Part shown: piece by piece, positions 38,154 to 48,122 of the stretch
Numbering within the stretch: position 1 is the first letter of the stretch
How the letters are laid out: every line of letters starts with the position of its first letter
DNA from: Acidobacteriota bacterium
GTDB lineage: Bacteria; Acidobacteriota; Terriglobia; Versatilivoradales; Versatilivoraceae
DNA length: 64,000 bases
Assembly (NCBI GenBank): GCA_022826755.1
Contig: JAJDUG010000027.1
Location: 1 to 64,000, forward strand
Reading direction: 5' to 3'
The notes under the pieces: generated by a model
Databases searched by the model: none
What the model was told of the DNA's origin: nothing
The model's input: only the letters and a program-made list of their open reading frames with translations
Translations under genes and position numbers: made by a program

Positions 38154-39601
38154 TACGGCCCGCTGCCCTCGGTTATATCCTGGGCCAGTTCCTGTTGGCT
38201 CTCGGTGGCACCCTGCTGGTTCCTCTGGCCTTCAGCCTTTGGAGTCATGGCGGTCCGGCTCCGCTGGCCTATGCCGCCGTGGTCACCGCCGGAACCGGCA
38301 GCGCCCTCTTCTTCGGCCTTCCTCGCCCCTCCACGGACTTGAACCGACGCGAGGGGCTGCTGCTGGTCTTTTGCGTATGGCTGGCGGTGAGCTTTTTCGG
38401 CGCTCTGCCCTTCTACTTCTCTCCCGCCTACTTCTCCAGTTTCACCGACGCGTTCTTTGAAGCCACCTCCGGGTTTACGGCGAGCGGGGCAACCATTCTC
38501 AGGGATATCGAGAGCCTGCCCCGGGACCTGCAGTTCTGGAGGTGCTTCTCCCATTGGCTGGGAGGCATGGGGATTGTTCTGCTCGGGATTGCCATTCTGC
38601 CCCTGCTGGGTATGGGTGGGATGGCGTTGTATCGGGCCGAGTTTTCAGGAGCCAGGTCGGAAAAGCTCAAGCCTCGAATCGCTCATACCGCCCAGGCCCT
38701 TTGGAAGATCTATGTTTTCTTGACCCTGGCGGAGTACGTGGCGCTGCGCTGGGCCGGAATGGATCCTTTCGATGCCTTGTGCCATTCCTTCTCCACGGTG
38801 GCTACGGGAGGGTTTTCAACCCGAACCGCCAGCGTCGGGGCATTCGACAGCCCCCTGATCGAATGCATCATTGTCGCGTTCATGTTGCTGGGAAGCATCA
38901 ACTTCACTCTGCACTACCGTCTTTGGGTGGAACGTCGTCCCAGGCGATTTATTTCCGATTTCGAGCTGCGGACGTTGCTTTTCATTGTGTTCTCGTCCAG
39001 CCTTGTGATCGCTGCCATCCTGGCTTTGAAGAGCGGTTACGCTCCGGCATTGGCCTTCAGAAGGGCCCTCTTTCAGGTGACGGCCATCACCACCACCACC
39101 GGCTTTACCACCGACAACTTTGCCCAATGGCTGCCCCTGCCGCAGTTGATCCTGCTGGCGCTCATGTTTATGGGGGGATGTACCGGATCGACTTCAGGAG
39201 GGCTGAAGACTTCTCGAATGGTCTTGCTCTACAAGGTGGTGATTCGCGAATTCGAACGCATGGTCGAGCGCCGAGGCGTATTCGCGGTCCGCGTGGGCAG
39301 AGGGGTTATTCCTGAAACGGCCGTCCGCAGCCTTTTGAATCTGGTCTATCTTTCCTTTCTGGTCAACTTCCTGGGTTGCATCCTGCTGGCGGCCTCCGGC
39401 GTGGATGTGTTCACCAGTATCGCCGCCGTGGCCGCGGCCATGTTCAACATCGGTCCCGGATTGGGGAACGTGGGGCCAGTCGAGGGCTATGGGGGGCTGC
39501 CGGCTTTCGCCAAGTGGGTTCTGAGTTTCTGCATGCTGGCCGGGCGCCTGGAGTTCTACACGGTGCTGGTCATTTTCACTCCCGCCTTCTGGCACAAGTA
39601 A
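38144..39601 (+). CDS. trkH: Trk/Ktr potassium transporter membrane subunit
   Basis: K+-translocating membrane protein of 485 residues with four pore-loop repeats. The selectivity-filter segments are ATSGFTASGAT, STVATGGFSTRT, TTTTGFTTDN and FNIGPGLGNVGP. The conserved GCTGSTSGGLKTSR precedes the last repeats. It is coupled to trkA by overlap and together they form a complete uptake system. The 234 nt that follow hold no recognisable feature. Confidence 0.96.
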   Translation: MGVIRPAALGYILGQFLLALGGTLLVPLAFSLWSHGGPAPLAYAAVVTAGTGSALFFGLPRPSTDLNRREGLLLVFCVWLAVSFFGALPFYFSPAYFSSFTDAFFEATSGFTASGATILRDIESLPRDLQFWRCFSHWLGGMGIVLLGIAILPLLGMGGMALYRAEFSGARSEKLKPRIAHTAQALWKIYVFLTLAEYVALRWAGMDPFDALCHSFSTVATGGFSTRTASVGAFDSPLIECIIVAFMLLGSINFTLHYRLWVERRPRRFISDFELRTLLFIVFSSSLVIAAILALKSGYAPALAFRRALFQVTAITTTTGFTTDNFAQWLPLPQLILLALMFMGGCTGSTSGGLKTSRMVLLYKVVIREFERMVERRGVFAVRVGRGVIPETAVRSLLNLVYLSFLVNFLGCILLAASGVDVFTSIAAVAAAMFNIGPGLGNVGPVEGYGGLPAFAKWVLSFCMLAGRLEFYTVLVIFTPAFWHK

Positions 39602-39835
39602 TCTCCGCCGCGAGGCCACCCCGGTCCGGCAAAGCCAAATTGAGTGAGCCTTTTACAAAATTCCGCAGGCAACGGTTTTATGCAGGCTCGGAACAGGTTT
39701 TGATTAACAAGGCTCGATTTTTTGCCGGCCGGTTTCTACAATGAAACCGGGTCCCTGGCGGCGCCTTCCTCCCGCCGGTCGAGCCAAAACCTCCCTCCTT
39801 TGCCAGGTTTTGGGACGTTCCCGTCCCGTTACTCC

Positions 39836-42046
39836 ATGCTGCGACTGGAAACACAGCTCAATCCTGAACAGTTGCGGGCCGTCGAAACGATTGAGGGTCC
39901 CCTGTTGATCCTGGCGGGAGCCGGGAGCGGCAAGACACGCGTCATCACCTACCGAATCGCCCATCTGATTGAAAACAGGAAGGTCCGGGCCGATCGAATC
40001 CTGGCGGTAACCTTCACCAACAAGGCCGCCGAGCAGATGCGGGTCCGCGTTCAGGGTCTGTTGCGCCGCGGGCGTGCCGCCAACCCCCACATCTCCACCT
40101 TTCACTCCTTCTGTGTACGGGTCCTGCGTCCGAATATCGGCCGCTTGGGCTATGGCGGCGACTTTTCGATCTACGACCAGGCAGACCAGTTGACCCTGGT
40201 CAAGGATTGCCTCAAGGAATTGCAGTTGACCGACCAGGCTCTTTCTCCTCGATGGGTCCTTTCCCGGATCTCCGAGTCCAAGAACCGCGGCCGGAGTCCC
40301 CGGGAAGTGTACGCCCAGGCCTACGACCCCAAGGGCGAGCGGTTGTCGCTGGTCTTCGACCTCTACCAGAAAAAGCTGCGGGAAGCCAATGCGCTGGACT
40401 TCGACGACCTGCTGCTGAAGACCGTGGAGTTGCTCCGGGGCCAGGAGGACGTCAGGCTGGGTCTCAACGAACGTTTTGCCTACCTGATGGTGGACGAGTA
40501 CCAGGACACCAATCGACCCCAGTATGAGCTGATCCGACTGTTGACCCAATCCCGTCAGAATCTCTGTGTGGTGGGAGATGAGGATCAGTCCATCTATAGC
40601 TGGCGCGGCGCCGACATCCGGAACATCTTGAGCTTCGAGAAGGACTATCCCGCGACCCGGGTGATCAAGCTGGAGCAGAACTACCGCTCCACCAAGACCA
40701 TTCTGGCCGCCGCCAGCGCCCTGGTTGCTCACAACCGGGCTCGCAAGGGAAAGAACCTCTGGACAGACCAGGTGGCGGGAGACTTGATCGGGTATTACGA
40801 AGCCGAGGACCCGGAGGCCGAGGCGCTGTTTGTCGTTCAGCAGATCCTTGCCCACCAGCGGTCCGAACGCAATGAGCCGATGGCCGTGCTCTACCGGACC
40901 AACTTCCAGTCACGCCATTTTGAAGAGGCCTGCCGGCGTTTCGGTGTCAAGTATTCAATGGTGGGGGGATTCAGCTTTTACCAGAGAGCGGAGATCAAGG
41001 ATCTGCTGGCCTATCTCAGCCTGACCCTGAATCCGCACGACCGAGTCAGCCTGCTGCGGGTGATCAACACGCCGCCGCGCGGCATCGGCAGGGTAACCGT
41101 CGACGCCCTGGAAAAGGAGTCCCGGGGTTCGAATCTCTCTCTCTGGGAGACGGTGGAGCAGGCGGTGGAAAAGAAGACCCTGCCTGCCAGGGCCTTGAAG
41201 GCCTTGACTCCTTTCTACAGGCAGATTCAGCAATTCAGGAGCGAGCTGGATACCAGGCCGCTGCCGGACTTGATCGAGATCATCCTGGATCAGTCCGGCT
41301 ATCACCAGTGGCTCCGGGCCGAGGACACCGAGGAAGCCCGCTCTCGCCTGGAGAACCTGCAGGAACTGGTGAATGCAGCCCGGGACAGCCGGAAACGGCG
41401 TGAAACCCTGCGGGAATTCCTGGATCATGCCGCCCTGGTTTCAGACACGGACGACTTCGACGAGCAGGCCGGGGTGACGTTGATGACCATACACAGCGCC
41501 AAGGGACTGGAGTTCCCGCTCGTTTGCCTGGCCGGACTGGAGGAAGACCTCTTTCCCCACAGCCGCTCGCTGCTGAATCAGGATGGGCTCGAGGAAGAAC
41601 GCCGGCTCTGTTATGTTGCTCTGACCCGGGCCCGACGGAAGCTCCTGTTGACCCGGGCCAAGAATCGACGCTTCCTGGGAGGCGAGAGTTTCAACCCGAC
41701 GGAGCCATCCTGCTTCATCTCCGAGATCCCGGCCGAACTCCTGCAGAAAGCCTGGGGAGCGCCCAGGTCAGTCAGGAAGAGCTATGACGGCCCTACCTGC
41801 AACGATGCCGAAAGCATTCGGCGATTCTACAGGCAGCGGGGAAAGCGCATCGACCTGGCTCCCAGGAAAACGGAGGTTGAATCGGGGCGCTTCAGGCAGG
41901 GACAAACTGTTCGTCACCGAAAGTACGGCATCGGCAAGGTGATCCGTTGCCAGGGCGAGGGCGACGATTGCAAGCTCAGTGTGCTCTTTCCCCGCCACGG
42001 CCTGAAGAAGCTCCTGGTCAAGTACGCGGGCCTGGAACGCGTTTAA
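39836..42046 (+). CDS. pcrA: ATP-dependent DNA helicase of the UvrD/PcrA family
   Basis: Superfamily 1A 3'-5' helicase of 736 residues for repair and replication-fork maintenance. Motifs: Q/I region LNPEQLRAVETIEGPLLILAGAGSGKT (only partly quoted here: AGAGSGKTRVITYRIAHL), VDEYQDTN, VGDEDQSIYSWRGAD, LEQNYRST, TIHSAKGLEFP and YVALTRARRKL. The C-terminal 45 residues (GQTVRHRKYGIGKVI) form the Tudor-like RNA-polymerase-binding domain of PcrA. ATG 39836 starts at the conserved region; the open frame extends 38 codons further. The stop is 29 nt inside the convergent antiporter gene. Confidence 0.95.
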   Translation: MLRLETQLNPEQLRAVETIEGPLLILAGAGSGKTRVITYRIAHLIENRKVRADRILAVTFTNKAAEQMRVRVQGLLRRGRAANPHISTFHSFCVRVLRPNIGRLGYGGDFSIYDQADQLTLVKDCLKELQLTDQALSPRWVLSRISESKNRGRSPREVYAQAYDPKGERLSLVFDLYQKKLREANALDFDDLLLKTVELLRGQEDVRLGLNERFAYLMVDEYQDTNRPQYELIRLLTQSRQNLCVVGDEDQSIYSWRGADIRNILSFEKDYPATRVIKLEQNYRSTKTILAAASALVAHNRARKGKNLWTDQVAGDLIGYYEAEDPEAEALFVVQQILAHQRSERNEPMAVLYRTNFQSRHFEEACRRFGVKYSMVGGFSFYQRAEIKDLLAYLSLTLNPHDRVSLLRVINTPPRGIGRVTVDALEKESRGSNLSLWETVEQAVEKKTLPARALKALTPFYRQIQQFRSELDTRPLPDLIEIILDQSGYHQWLRAEDTEEARSRLENLQELVNAARDSRKRRETLREFLDHAALVSDTDDFDEQAGVTLMTIHSAKGLEFPLVCLAGLEEDLFPHSRSLLNQDGLEEERRLCYVALTRARRKLLLTRAKNRRFLGGESFNPTEPSCFISEIPAELLQKAWGAPRSVRKSYDGPTCNDAESIRRFYRQRGKRIDLAPRKTEVESGRFRQGQTVRHRKYGIGKVIRCQGEGDDCKLSVLFPRHGLKKLLVKYAGLERV

Positions 42047-43580
42047 CGGGAAGGGGCCGGCCAAGGAATCGGATGACCAGCAGACAAGCCACCACTCCGC
42101 AAGGAATCAATACCCAGGGGGATACCCCCAAGCCTACCGGAAGGTAACCCAAAAACAGAGCCACGGTCCCCACGGTGCAAGCATAGGGCAGTTGGGTTCG
42201 GGTGTGGCTGACCACGTCGACCCCGGCGCCCGCGGCTGACAGGACCGTGGTGTCGGACAGGGGCGACATGTGGTCTCCCAGGGAGGCTCCGGCAAGGACC
42301 GATCCGGTGGCGGCGTAGAGGACGGCACCATCGCTGCCTGGACCCAGCGCGACGCCCAGGGGAAGGATGATGGGGATCAGGATCCCCATGGTGCCGAATG
42401 AGGACCCTGTTGAGAAGCTGGTGCCGGCCGCCAGCAGAAAGGACAGGCCGGGCAGGATCCAGGCAGGCACCGTGGTCTGCAGCAGTGAGGAAAAGTAGGT
42501 GGCTGTTCCGGCTTCCTCGAGCGCATTGCCCAGCGTCCAGGCCAGATAGAGAACGGTCAGTGCTCCCAGGATGGAACGAAATCCGCCGCCGACGGACCGC
42601 AGCAGCAGAGGCATCGAATGCAGTTTCAATTTGAGAGAGGACACGACGGTAAAAGCGAAGGCGGCGGTCGAGCCGACCAGGATGGCCTGGAAGGGATCCG
42701 AGTTCCCGACGATCTCCAGAACGGTGGCCGATTGGCCGGCGCCGACCGTCCGGGTCCAGCCACTGAGAATCAGCGTGGCGACAGTCGACAGGACGAGCAG
42801 GCCGATTGCGGTCAAGGCAAGCCAGGCCAACCTTGGATCGGCAGCGGGCTCCTGCGGATCCCGTCGGGACTGCGATCGTCGGGCAGCCTGGAGTTCCACC
42901 CGGGCCATCGGCCCGAAATCTCTGCCGGTGAGAGCAATGCAGGCGACAAATGCCAGGGTGAAAATGCTGTAAAAGCGGTAGGGAATGGACTGAAGAAAGA
43001 CCGAGAATGCGGAGCCGGGTGCAGGCAAGCCTTTCAAGGCCTTGTCGATGAGTTCCAGCTCGAAGCCGATCCAGGTAGAAATGACGGCAATCGAGGCGAT
43101 GGGAGCAGCCGTGGAATCGACAATGTAGGCCAGTTTCTCACGAGAGATTCTGCAGCGGTCGAATATCGGGGCAAACGACTTTCCGACAATCAGACAGTTG
43201 GCGTAGTCGTCGAAAAAAACGACCAGTCCGGCCAACCAGCTTGTTCCCATCAGACTCCGGCGCCGGCTGCCCAGGTTCCCCATTCGAAGAATCAAGGCCG
43301 TAACGGCGCCGCTGTCGGTCAGGATGTTGGCGGTGGCGGCGACCAGAAACGAAAAGATGACGATGGCGGCATGACTCTGGTCGAAAACGGCGGCGAACAG
43401 ATAGCGGTAGATCGCTGTCAGAGAGCTGCCGGGATCTCCTCCCTGGGCCACAAGGGCGCCGGCGACCACGCCGATTCCCAATCCAAGGAAGATCTTGCGG
43501 GTGAGAAGAGCTACCGAGATAGCCAGAATCGCCGGAAGCATCGATTCCGGCCCTGCCGTCAATGGGGGATCAGTGCTCAT
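42018..43580 (-). CDS. Na+/H+ antiporter, NhaC family
   Basis: Multi-helix inner-membrane protein of 520 residues with about 11-12 hydrophobic segments. Family segments include GLVVFFDDYANCLIVGKSFAP, AYIVDSTAAPIASIA, STGSSFGTMGILIPI and ASLGDHMSPLSDTTVLSAAG. Members exchange protons for Na+ or for amino or organic acids; the exact substrate is uncertain. Start ATG 43580. The 3' end overlaps pcrA by 29 nt on the opposite strand. Repeat copy 4 begins about 32 nt upstream of the start. Confidence 0.9.
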   Translation of the reverse strand: MSTDPPLTAGPESMLPAILAISVALLTRKIFLGLGIGVVAGALVAQGGDPGSSLTAIYRYLFAAVFDQSHAAIVIFSFLVAATANILTDSGAVTALILRMGNLGSRRRSLMGTSWLAGLVVFFDDYANCLIVGKSFAPIFDRCRISREKLAYIVDSTAAPIASIAVISTWIGFELELIDKALKGLPAPGSAFSVFLQSIPYRFYSIFTLAFVACIALTGRDFGPMARVELQAARRSQSRRDPQEPAADPRLAWLALTAIGLLVLSTVATLILSGWTRTVGAGQSATVLEIVGNSDPFQAILVGSTAAFAFTVVSSLKLKLHSMPLLLRSVGGGFRSILGALTVLYLAWTLGNALEEAGTATYFSSLLQTTVPAWILPGLSFLLAAGTSFSTGSSFGTMGILIPIILPLGVALGPGSDGAVLYAATGSVLAGASLGDHMSPLSDTTVLSAAGAGVDVVSHTRTQLPYACTVGTVALFLGYLPVGLGVSPWVLIPCGVVACLLVIRFLGRPLPVKRVPGPRT

Positions 43581-43611
43581 CGGCGAAGATTTACCTGCAT
43601 TTCGGTCCCGA

Positions 43612-43944
43612 TTGCAGTTGCCTTGGGCACGTCCGGCTCCCACCCTGCCTTGGGGGCCATTGAGAGGAGAAACAGTTGATCGTCAATGAAGACGAACCAC
43701 CAATGAACACGAATATACACGAATATCGATAGGCTTCCGCTATCGACGAGCGGCACCAAGACGCTTCTGCAACCTTGCTGCCCTGGTATGACTTCCTGGC
43801 CTTCGTAGATCACCCCTCGATGTGGGTTGTCACACCCACCAATCAACTACTCATCAGTCAGTTTATTGGTGTTCATTCGTGTCCATTCGTGGTTCGCCCT
43901 GCTCCGTCGTGGATAACTCTTTTTTCGGTTGTTCCAGGCAAGCC
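43612..43944 (+). repeat. Dispersed intergenic repeat, copy 4 (about 330 bp)
   Basis: Fills the 446-nt gap between nhaC-like and lon. The right terminus is TTCCAGGCAAGCC (43932-43944); the left end is decayed (TTGCAGTTGCC). Two ATTCGTG modules face each other (about 43690-43728 and 43862-43896) around a middle that matches copy 2 in inverted orientation. The TGGATAACTCTTTT tract is at about 43911-43925. The lon promoter candidate starts 11 nt beyond the right end. Confidence 0.85.
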
Positions 43945-43954
43945 GGGAACTTCT

Positions 43955-43963
43955 TGCTAAGAT
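43955..43963 (+). promoter_or_regulatory. Candidate extended -10 promoter for lon
   Basis: TGCTAAGAT resembles the extended -10 form (TGN plus TAAGAT) 63 nt before the preferred lon ATG and just outside repeat copy 4. No -35 is clear. No sigma-32-type heat-shock promoter was recognised. Confidence 0.3.
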
Positions 43964-44026
43964 GAGAACTGTCTCCAAATCCGGTGGATGGCCGGGAATA
44001 CAAGAGTTGACGCGTGGAGGAAGTCG

Positions 44027-46486
44027 ATGAGCGACGGGAAGCCGATGTCCGATCCCGAGGACGCCATTCCCAACGACGATCACCCCGGCAGAGAACCTGG
44101 TTCGGACAGAGGGTCCGACCCCGGGCCATCCGGACAAGGGGATTCCGGACTGGTGCTCGCCACCAAGCTCCTGCCTGCCAGGATCCCGATCCTGGGAGTG
44201 AGCCCGCGGCCTTTCTTCCCGGGACTTCCCGTTCCCCTGGAGGTCACCGGGAAGGTGCCGCTGGCGTCGCTGAAACGGGTGGTGGATTCCTCGGATAAGA
44301 CCATGGGGTTGATACTCCTCAAAGATCCCGAGGCCGAGGAAAATCCGGAAAACCTCTATCGGGTCGGCGTGGCGGCCAGGATTGTCAAGGCCGTCCAGAT
44401 CGAGCCGGAAGTCACCCACGTGCTGGCCAATTGCCTGGAACGCTTCACCGTCCGAGACATGAATCTGGGAGAAACGGGCCTGTTTGCCCAGGTGGACTAT
44501 CACTACGCCACGGAACTGTCGGTCAACCTGGAACTCAGGGCTTACTCGATGGCGATAGTCTCCAGCCTCAAGGAACTGGTGAAGCTGGACCCGCTGCAAT
44601 CCGAGGCCATCAAGCTGTTCTTGAGTCGATCCAGCCTGGAAGATCCGGGGAAATTGGCCGACTTTGCGGCTCACCTGACCACGGCCGAGGGCCGGGAACT
44701 GCAGAAGGTCCTGGAGACCTTCGATGTTCGCCGGCGTATCGATCGGGTTCTGACCCTGCTGCGAAGAGAAGTGGATCTCTCCCGGCTGCAAAAGAAGATC
44801 ACCACCCGGATCGAGGAGAAGATTTCAACCCAGCAGCGGGAGTTTTTTCTCAGGGAGCAACTGAAGGCGATCAAGAGAGAACTGGGTCTGGAGAAGGAAG
44901 GAAAGACGACCGAGATCGAGAAGTTCGAGGAACGCCTGCAGTCGCTGAAGCTGACACCCGAAGTCGAGGGGGTGGTCGAGGACGAACTGGGCAAGCTGAA
45001 GATTCTGGAGACCACCTCTCCGGAATACACGGTGACCCGCAACTACCTGGAGTGGCTTACCGTGCTTCCCTGGGGGAAATACAGTCGGGACTCCTATGAC
45101 CTGAGCCGGGCGCGAAGGGTGCTGGAACGGGACCACTACGGTTTGGAGGACGTCAAGGAACGAGTCCTGGAATTCATGGCCGTCGGCAAGTTGAAGGGAG
45201 ATATCTCCGGCTCGATCATTTGCCTGGCAGGCCCTCCGGGGGTTGGAAAGACCTCGGTGGGGAAGAGCATTGCCACGGCACTGGGTCGCCGCTTCTATCG
45301 GTTTTCCTTGGGGGGGATGAGAGACGAGGCGGAAATCAAGGGGCACCGCCGCACCTATATCGGCGCGATGCCCGGGAAATTCATTCAGGCGCTGAAGACT
45401 GTCGGCACCTCCAATCCGGTCATCATGCTGGATGAAATCGACAAGATCGGGGCTTCATTCCGCGGCGACCCCGCCTCGGCCCTGCTGGAAGTTCTGGATC
45501 CCGAGCAGAACGTCAGTTTCCGCGACCACTATCTGGATGTTCCCTTCGACCTGTCCAATGTCCTCTTCGTGGTGACGGCCAACCGGACCGATACGATTCC
45601 GCTGCCGCTGTTGGATCGCATGGAAGTGATCCGGCTGTCGGGGTACATCCTGGAAGAGAAATTGGAAATTGCGAGGCGCTATCTTGTTCCCAAGTCGCTC
45701 CGCAACCACGGATTGACGCGGACCCGGATCAGTATTCGCAAGGCTGCGCTCGTCGCCATGATCGACGGCTATGCGCGCGAGGCCGGAGTGCGCAGCCTGG
45801 AGAACCTGATCAGGAAGATTGCCCGCAAGGCTGCGCTAGAGTTGTCTCGGGACTCCCACGGAAAGATTGTCGTCACCCCAAGGAATATCGAAGCCTACCT
45901 GGGGAAACCCATCCACAAGGAGGACGAACTGGCGCCGCATGCCCCCGGGGTCGTAACAGGCCTGGCCTGGACCAGCCTGGGCGGTGTGACTCTGCAGGTC
46001 GAGGCAACAGCCGTGGCCAGCCGGCGCAAGGGGTTCAAGCAGACGGGACAACTGGGAGAGGTAATGGTCGAGAGTTCCGAAATTGCCTACTCCTACGTCA
46101 TGTCGCGAGTGGCGGACCTGTCGGACGATGTCGAATTTTTCGACCGGCACTTCGTTCACCTGCACGTTCCGGCCGGCGCCATTCCCAAGGACGGCCCCTC
46201 TGCAGGGATCACCATGGCCGCGGCCCTGGTTTCGCTGATCCGGAAAAAGCCGGCCAGGCAAGGTTTGGCCATGACGGGAGAGTTGACCCTGACCGGGCGG
46301 GTGCTGCCGATCGGGGGAGTCAGAGAGAAGGTGATCGCGGCGCGGCGGGCCGGCCTGGTCCATTTGATTTTTCCCGAAGGCAATCGCAAGGACTATGAGG
46401 AACTGCCGGACTACTTGAGGAAGGGTCTGTCCGTGAATTTTGCCGGCCACTTCGACGACGTCCGCCGATGGGCCTTGGACGGGTGA
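44027..46486 (+). CDS. lon: ATP-dependent protease Lon
   Basis: AAA+ serine protease of 819 residues that degrades damaged and regulatory proteins. An acidic 40-residue N-terminal tail precedes the LON substrate-binding domain ([14 protein letters not shown]). The ATPase contains [13 protein letters not shown] and [11 protein letters not shown]. The protease domain has the Ser725-Lys768 dyad, with [12 protein letters not shown] around the serine; the 43-residue spacing equals that of E. coli Lon. GGAGG lies 8 nt before ATG 44027, so I prefer it to ATG 43988. It converges on the next gene with 11 nt between stops. Confidence 0.96.
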   Translation: MSDGKPMSDPEDAIPNDDHPGREPGSDRGSDPGPSGQGDSGLVLATKLLPARIPILGVSPRPFFPGLPVPLEVTGKVPLASLKRVVDSSDKTMGLILLKDPEAEENPENLYRVGVAARIVKAVQIEPEVTHVLANCLERFTVRDMNLGETGLFAQVDYHYATELSVNLELRAYSMAIVSSLKELVKLDPLQSEAIKLFLSRSSLEDPGKLADFAAHLTTAEGRELQKVLETFDVRRRIDRVLTLLRREVDLSRLQKKITTRIEEKISTQQREFFLREQLKAIKRELGLEKEGKTTEIEKFEERLQSLKLTPEVEGVVEDELGKLKILETTSPEYTVTRNYLEWLTVLPWGKYSRDSYDLSRARRVLERDHYGLEDVKERVLEFMAVGKLKGDISGSIICLAGPPGVGKTSVGKSIATALGRRFYRFSLGGMRDEAEIKGHRRTYIGAMPGKFIQALKTVGTSNPVIMLDEIDKIGASFRGDPASALLEVLDPEQNVSFRDHYLDVPFDLSNVLFVVTANRTDTIPLPLLDRMEVIRLSGYILEEKLEIARRYLVPKSLRNHGLTRTRISIRKAALVAMIDGYAREAGVRSLENLIRKIARKAALELSRDSHGKIVVTPRNIEAYLGKPIHKEDELAPHAPGVVTGLAWTSLGGVTLQVEATAVASRRKGFKQTGQLGEVMVESSEIAYSYVMSRVADLSDDVEFFDRHFVHLHVPAGAIPKDGPSAGITMAAALVSLIRKKPARQGLAMTGELTLTGRVLPIGGVREKVIAARRAGLVHLIFPEGNRKDYEELPDYLRKGLSVNFAGHFDDVRRWALDG

Positions 46487-46497
46487 GCCATGAGGGG

Positions 46498-47343
46498 TTA
46501 CCGTGGCAGGGTGTTTCCGAACCAGTCGATGGTCCTGGAAACCGCCTGCAGGAGAGGCAGGGAAGGGGTCGTCAGGGGATGACGGGTCTGAAAGGTGTGG
46601 CCGGCGTTTTCGATGATATGGAAACGGCAGAGTTGAGGATCGGCGCGTTGCCACAGGCTTTCACCTTCCGACAACGGTACCCGTCGGTCCCGGCGGCCGT
46701 GCAGAAACAGCATGGGAATGGTGGACTCTCTCACCGCTTTCAGGACCTCCAAGCGGCCATCATTGCGCTCCAGCGCCTCCAAAGCAGCCACACTCATTTG
46801 CAGAGGCGCTTCGTGTTCTTCCCTGGGGACCTCCAGATATCCCTGGTTTCGCCAGCGGCGGCGTGTTTCGGCATCGAATCGGTCAAAGCTGCGAATGGCT
46901 CCCCAGGTGACGATCGAGGCTACCTGCGGCACCTGTCGGGAGAGGAGAATGGCGTAGCTTCCTCCTCGGCTGTGACCGACCGCTCCAACGGCATTCAGAC
47001 GCATTCTGCCCGCCAGCGGCATCTTTCCCAGTAGCAGCGCATCCATTACCAGGTCCCAATCCCGCAGTTCCTGGGTGGTGGAATTCCTGGAGAATCCCTC
47101 TGCATTGTCAATCTTCCAGGGGTTGTCTTCAATTCCCGAGAGTGCGTGGTTGAAGGTGATGGCGGCGAATCCGGCCTCGCTCAGACGCCGCCCCAGGTAA
47201 GGGAAGAACCCCCAGTCCTTGAAGCCCAGAAATCCGTGCGCCACAACGACCGGAGTGACGGTCCCCTTGCCCTCGGGGACGCGGAGGGTGCATCGGACCT
47301 TCAGTTGGTTCGGGTGGCTAAGGGTGAAGTCGGATTCGATCAA
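46498..47343 (-). CDS. Alpha/beta hydrolase, dienelactone hydrolase-like
   Basis: Serine hydrolase of 281 residues, probably cytoplasmic, substrate unknown. Nucleophile Ser125 is in GHSRGG, with Asp in FLHGRRDRRVP and His in NAGHTF completing the triad; VVVAHGFLGFKDWGFFP forms the oxyanion-hole strand. The start is TTG at 47343, forced by an in-frame stop upstream, with no good ribosome site visible. It is divergent from the thioredoxin-like gene. The nearest families are acyl-peptidase or dienelactone hydrolase types. Confidence 0.85.
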   Translation of the reverse strand: MIESDFTLSHPNQLKVRCTLRVPEGKGTVTPVVVAHGFLGFKDWGFFPYLGRRLSEAGFAAITFNHALSGIEDNPWKIDNAEGFSRNSTTQELRDWDLVMDALLLGKMPLAGRMRLNAVGAVGHSRGGSYAILLSRQVPQVASIVTWGAIRSFDRFDAETRRRWRNQGYLEVPREEHEAPLQMSVAALEALERNDGRLEVLKAVRESTIPMLFLHGRRDRRVPLSEGESLWQRADPQLCRFHIIENAGHTFQTRHPLTTPSLPLLQAVSRTIDWFGNTLPR

Positions 47344-47527
47344 GACAGGAAGTGAGCGCTCTCAATCCACGAGGGAATGGAAAGATCAAGGAGATATCCA
47401 CATCATGGCCGGGATGGGTGCGTCGCCGGGAGTATACCATGGGCCTCCGGAAACGGGTCTGGCGCCAAGGGGCTGAGACGGGGACGTCCGGCGCATCGGA
47501 ACAGTGGCATGGGACCGGTTGGCGGCG

Positions 47528-47556
47528 TTGCCCGGGGCAGGGGGATGGGCTATGCT
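47528..47556 (+). promoter_or_regulatory. Sigma-70-type promoter for the thioredoxin-like gene
   Basis: TTGCCC (47528-47533), 17-nt spacer and TATGCT (47551-47556) lie 29 nt before the ATG, itself preceded by GGAAGGAGGAGG. Spacing is ideal and each box has two mismatches to consensus. Confidence 0.5.
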
Positions 47557-47585
47557 ATGAGATTGATCGGAAGGAGGAGGTGGTG

Positions 47586-48122
47586 ATGCGAAATCGGTGG
47601 TTTCTTGCGATTGGGCTGGCGATTGCCGTGCACGCCGTAGCGGGCGCCTCTGCCGCGCCGCTGCAGAAGAAGGCGGAGACGGAGCCCGCCCCTTACTTTA
47701 TCTTGCCCACCTGGGATGGCCAGGTCATCAAGTCAACCAGCCTGAAAGGGCAGGTCGTGTTGATGGCCTTCTTTCAGACCTGGTGTCCGGACTGCCAGCG
47801 CACCAACCCGCTTCTGGAAAAGCTCTACCGGAAGTACAAGGATCGGGGGTTTGTGGTCCTGGGCATCTCCCATGATCGGGGAAAGGCCAAGGATGTCGAG
47901 CCCTACATCAAGAAATACGGGCTGACCTATCCGATCGTCCTGGGCGACTTTTCCATCGCAATCAATTACGTCAAGGTCTCCCCCCAGCGGCCCAACTTCA
48001 GCATCCCCTACCTGGTGCTGGTGGATCGCAAGGGGAACATCGTGGGTCGGTTCGTGGAGGGCAGGAACGAGGAGACCCACGATCTGAAGAAACTGGAAGA
48101 ACGCATCACTCCTCTTCTTTAA
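47586..48122 (+). CDS. Exported TlpA-like thioredoxin-fold protein
   Basis: Periplasmic redox protein of 178 residues. A signal peptide (FLAIGLAIAVHAVAGASA) precedes an AhpC/TlpA-type thioredoxin fold with the active site W66-C67-P-D-C70. TlpA/ResA relatives reduce cysteines of apocytochromes or copper sites; the partner is unknown here. ATG 47586 has a strong GGAGGAGG upstream. Its 3' end overlaps the convergent parvulin gene by 17 nt. Confidence 0.9.
   Translation: MRNRWFLAIGLAIAVHAVAGASAAPLQKKAETEPAPYFILPTWDGQVIKSTSLKGQVVLMAFFQTWCPDCQRTNPLLEKLYRKYKDRGFVVLGISHDRGKAKDVEPYIKKYGLTYPIVLGDFSIAINYVKVSPQRPNFSIPYLVLVDRKGNIVGRFVEGRNEETHDLKKLEERITPLL

Noticed and set aside
39602-39835. tRNA, small RNA or promoter in the trkH-pcrA gap
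   Set aside because: No cloverleaf or conserved structure; the TACAAT at about 39737 lacks a matching -35.
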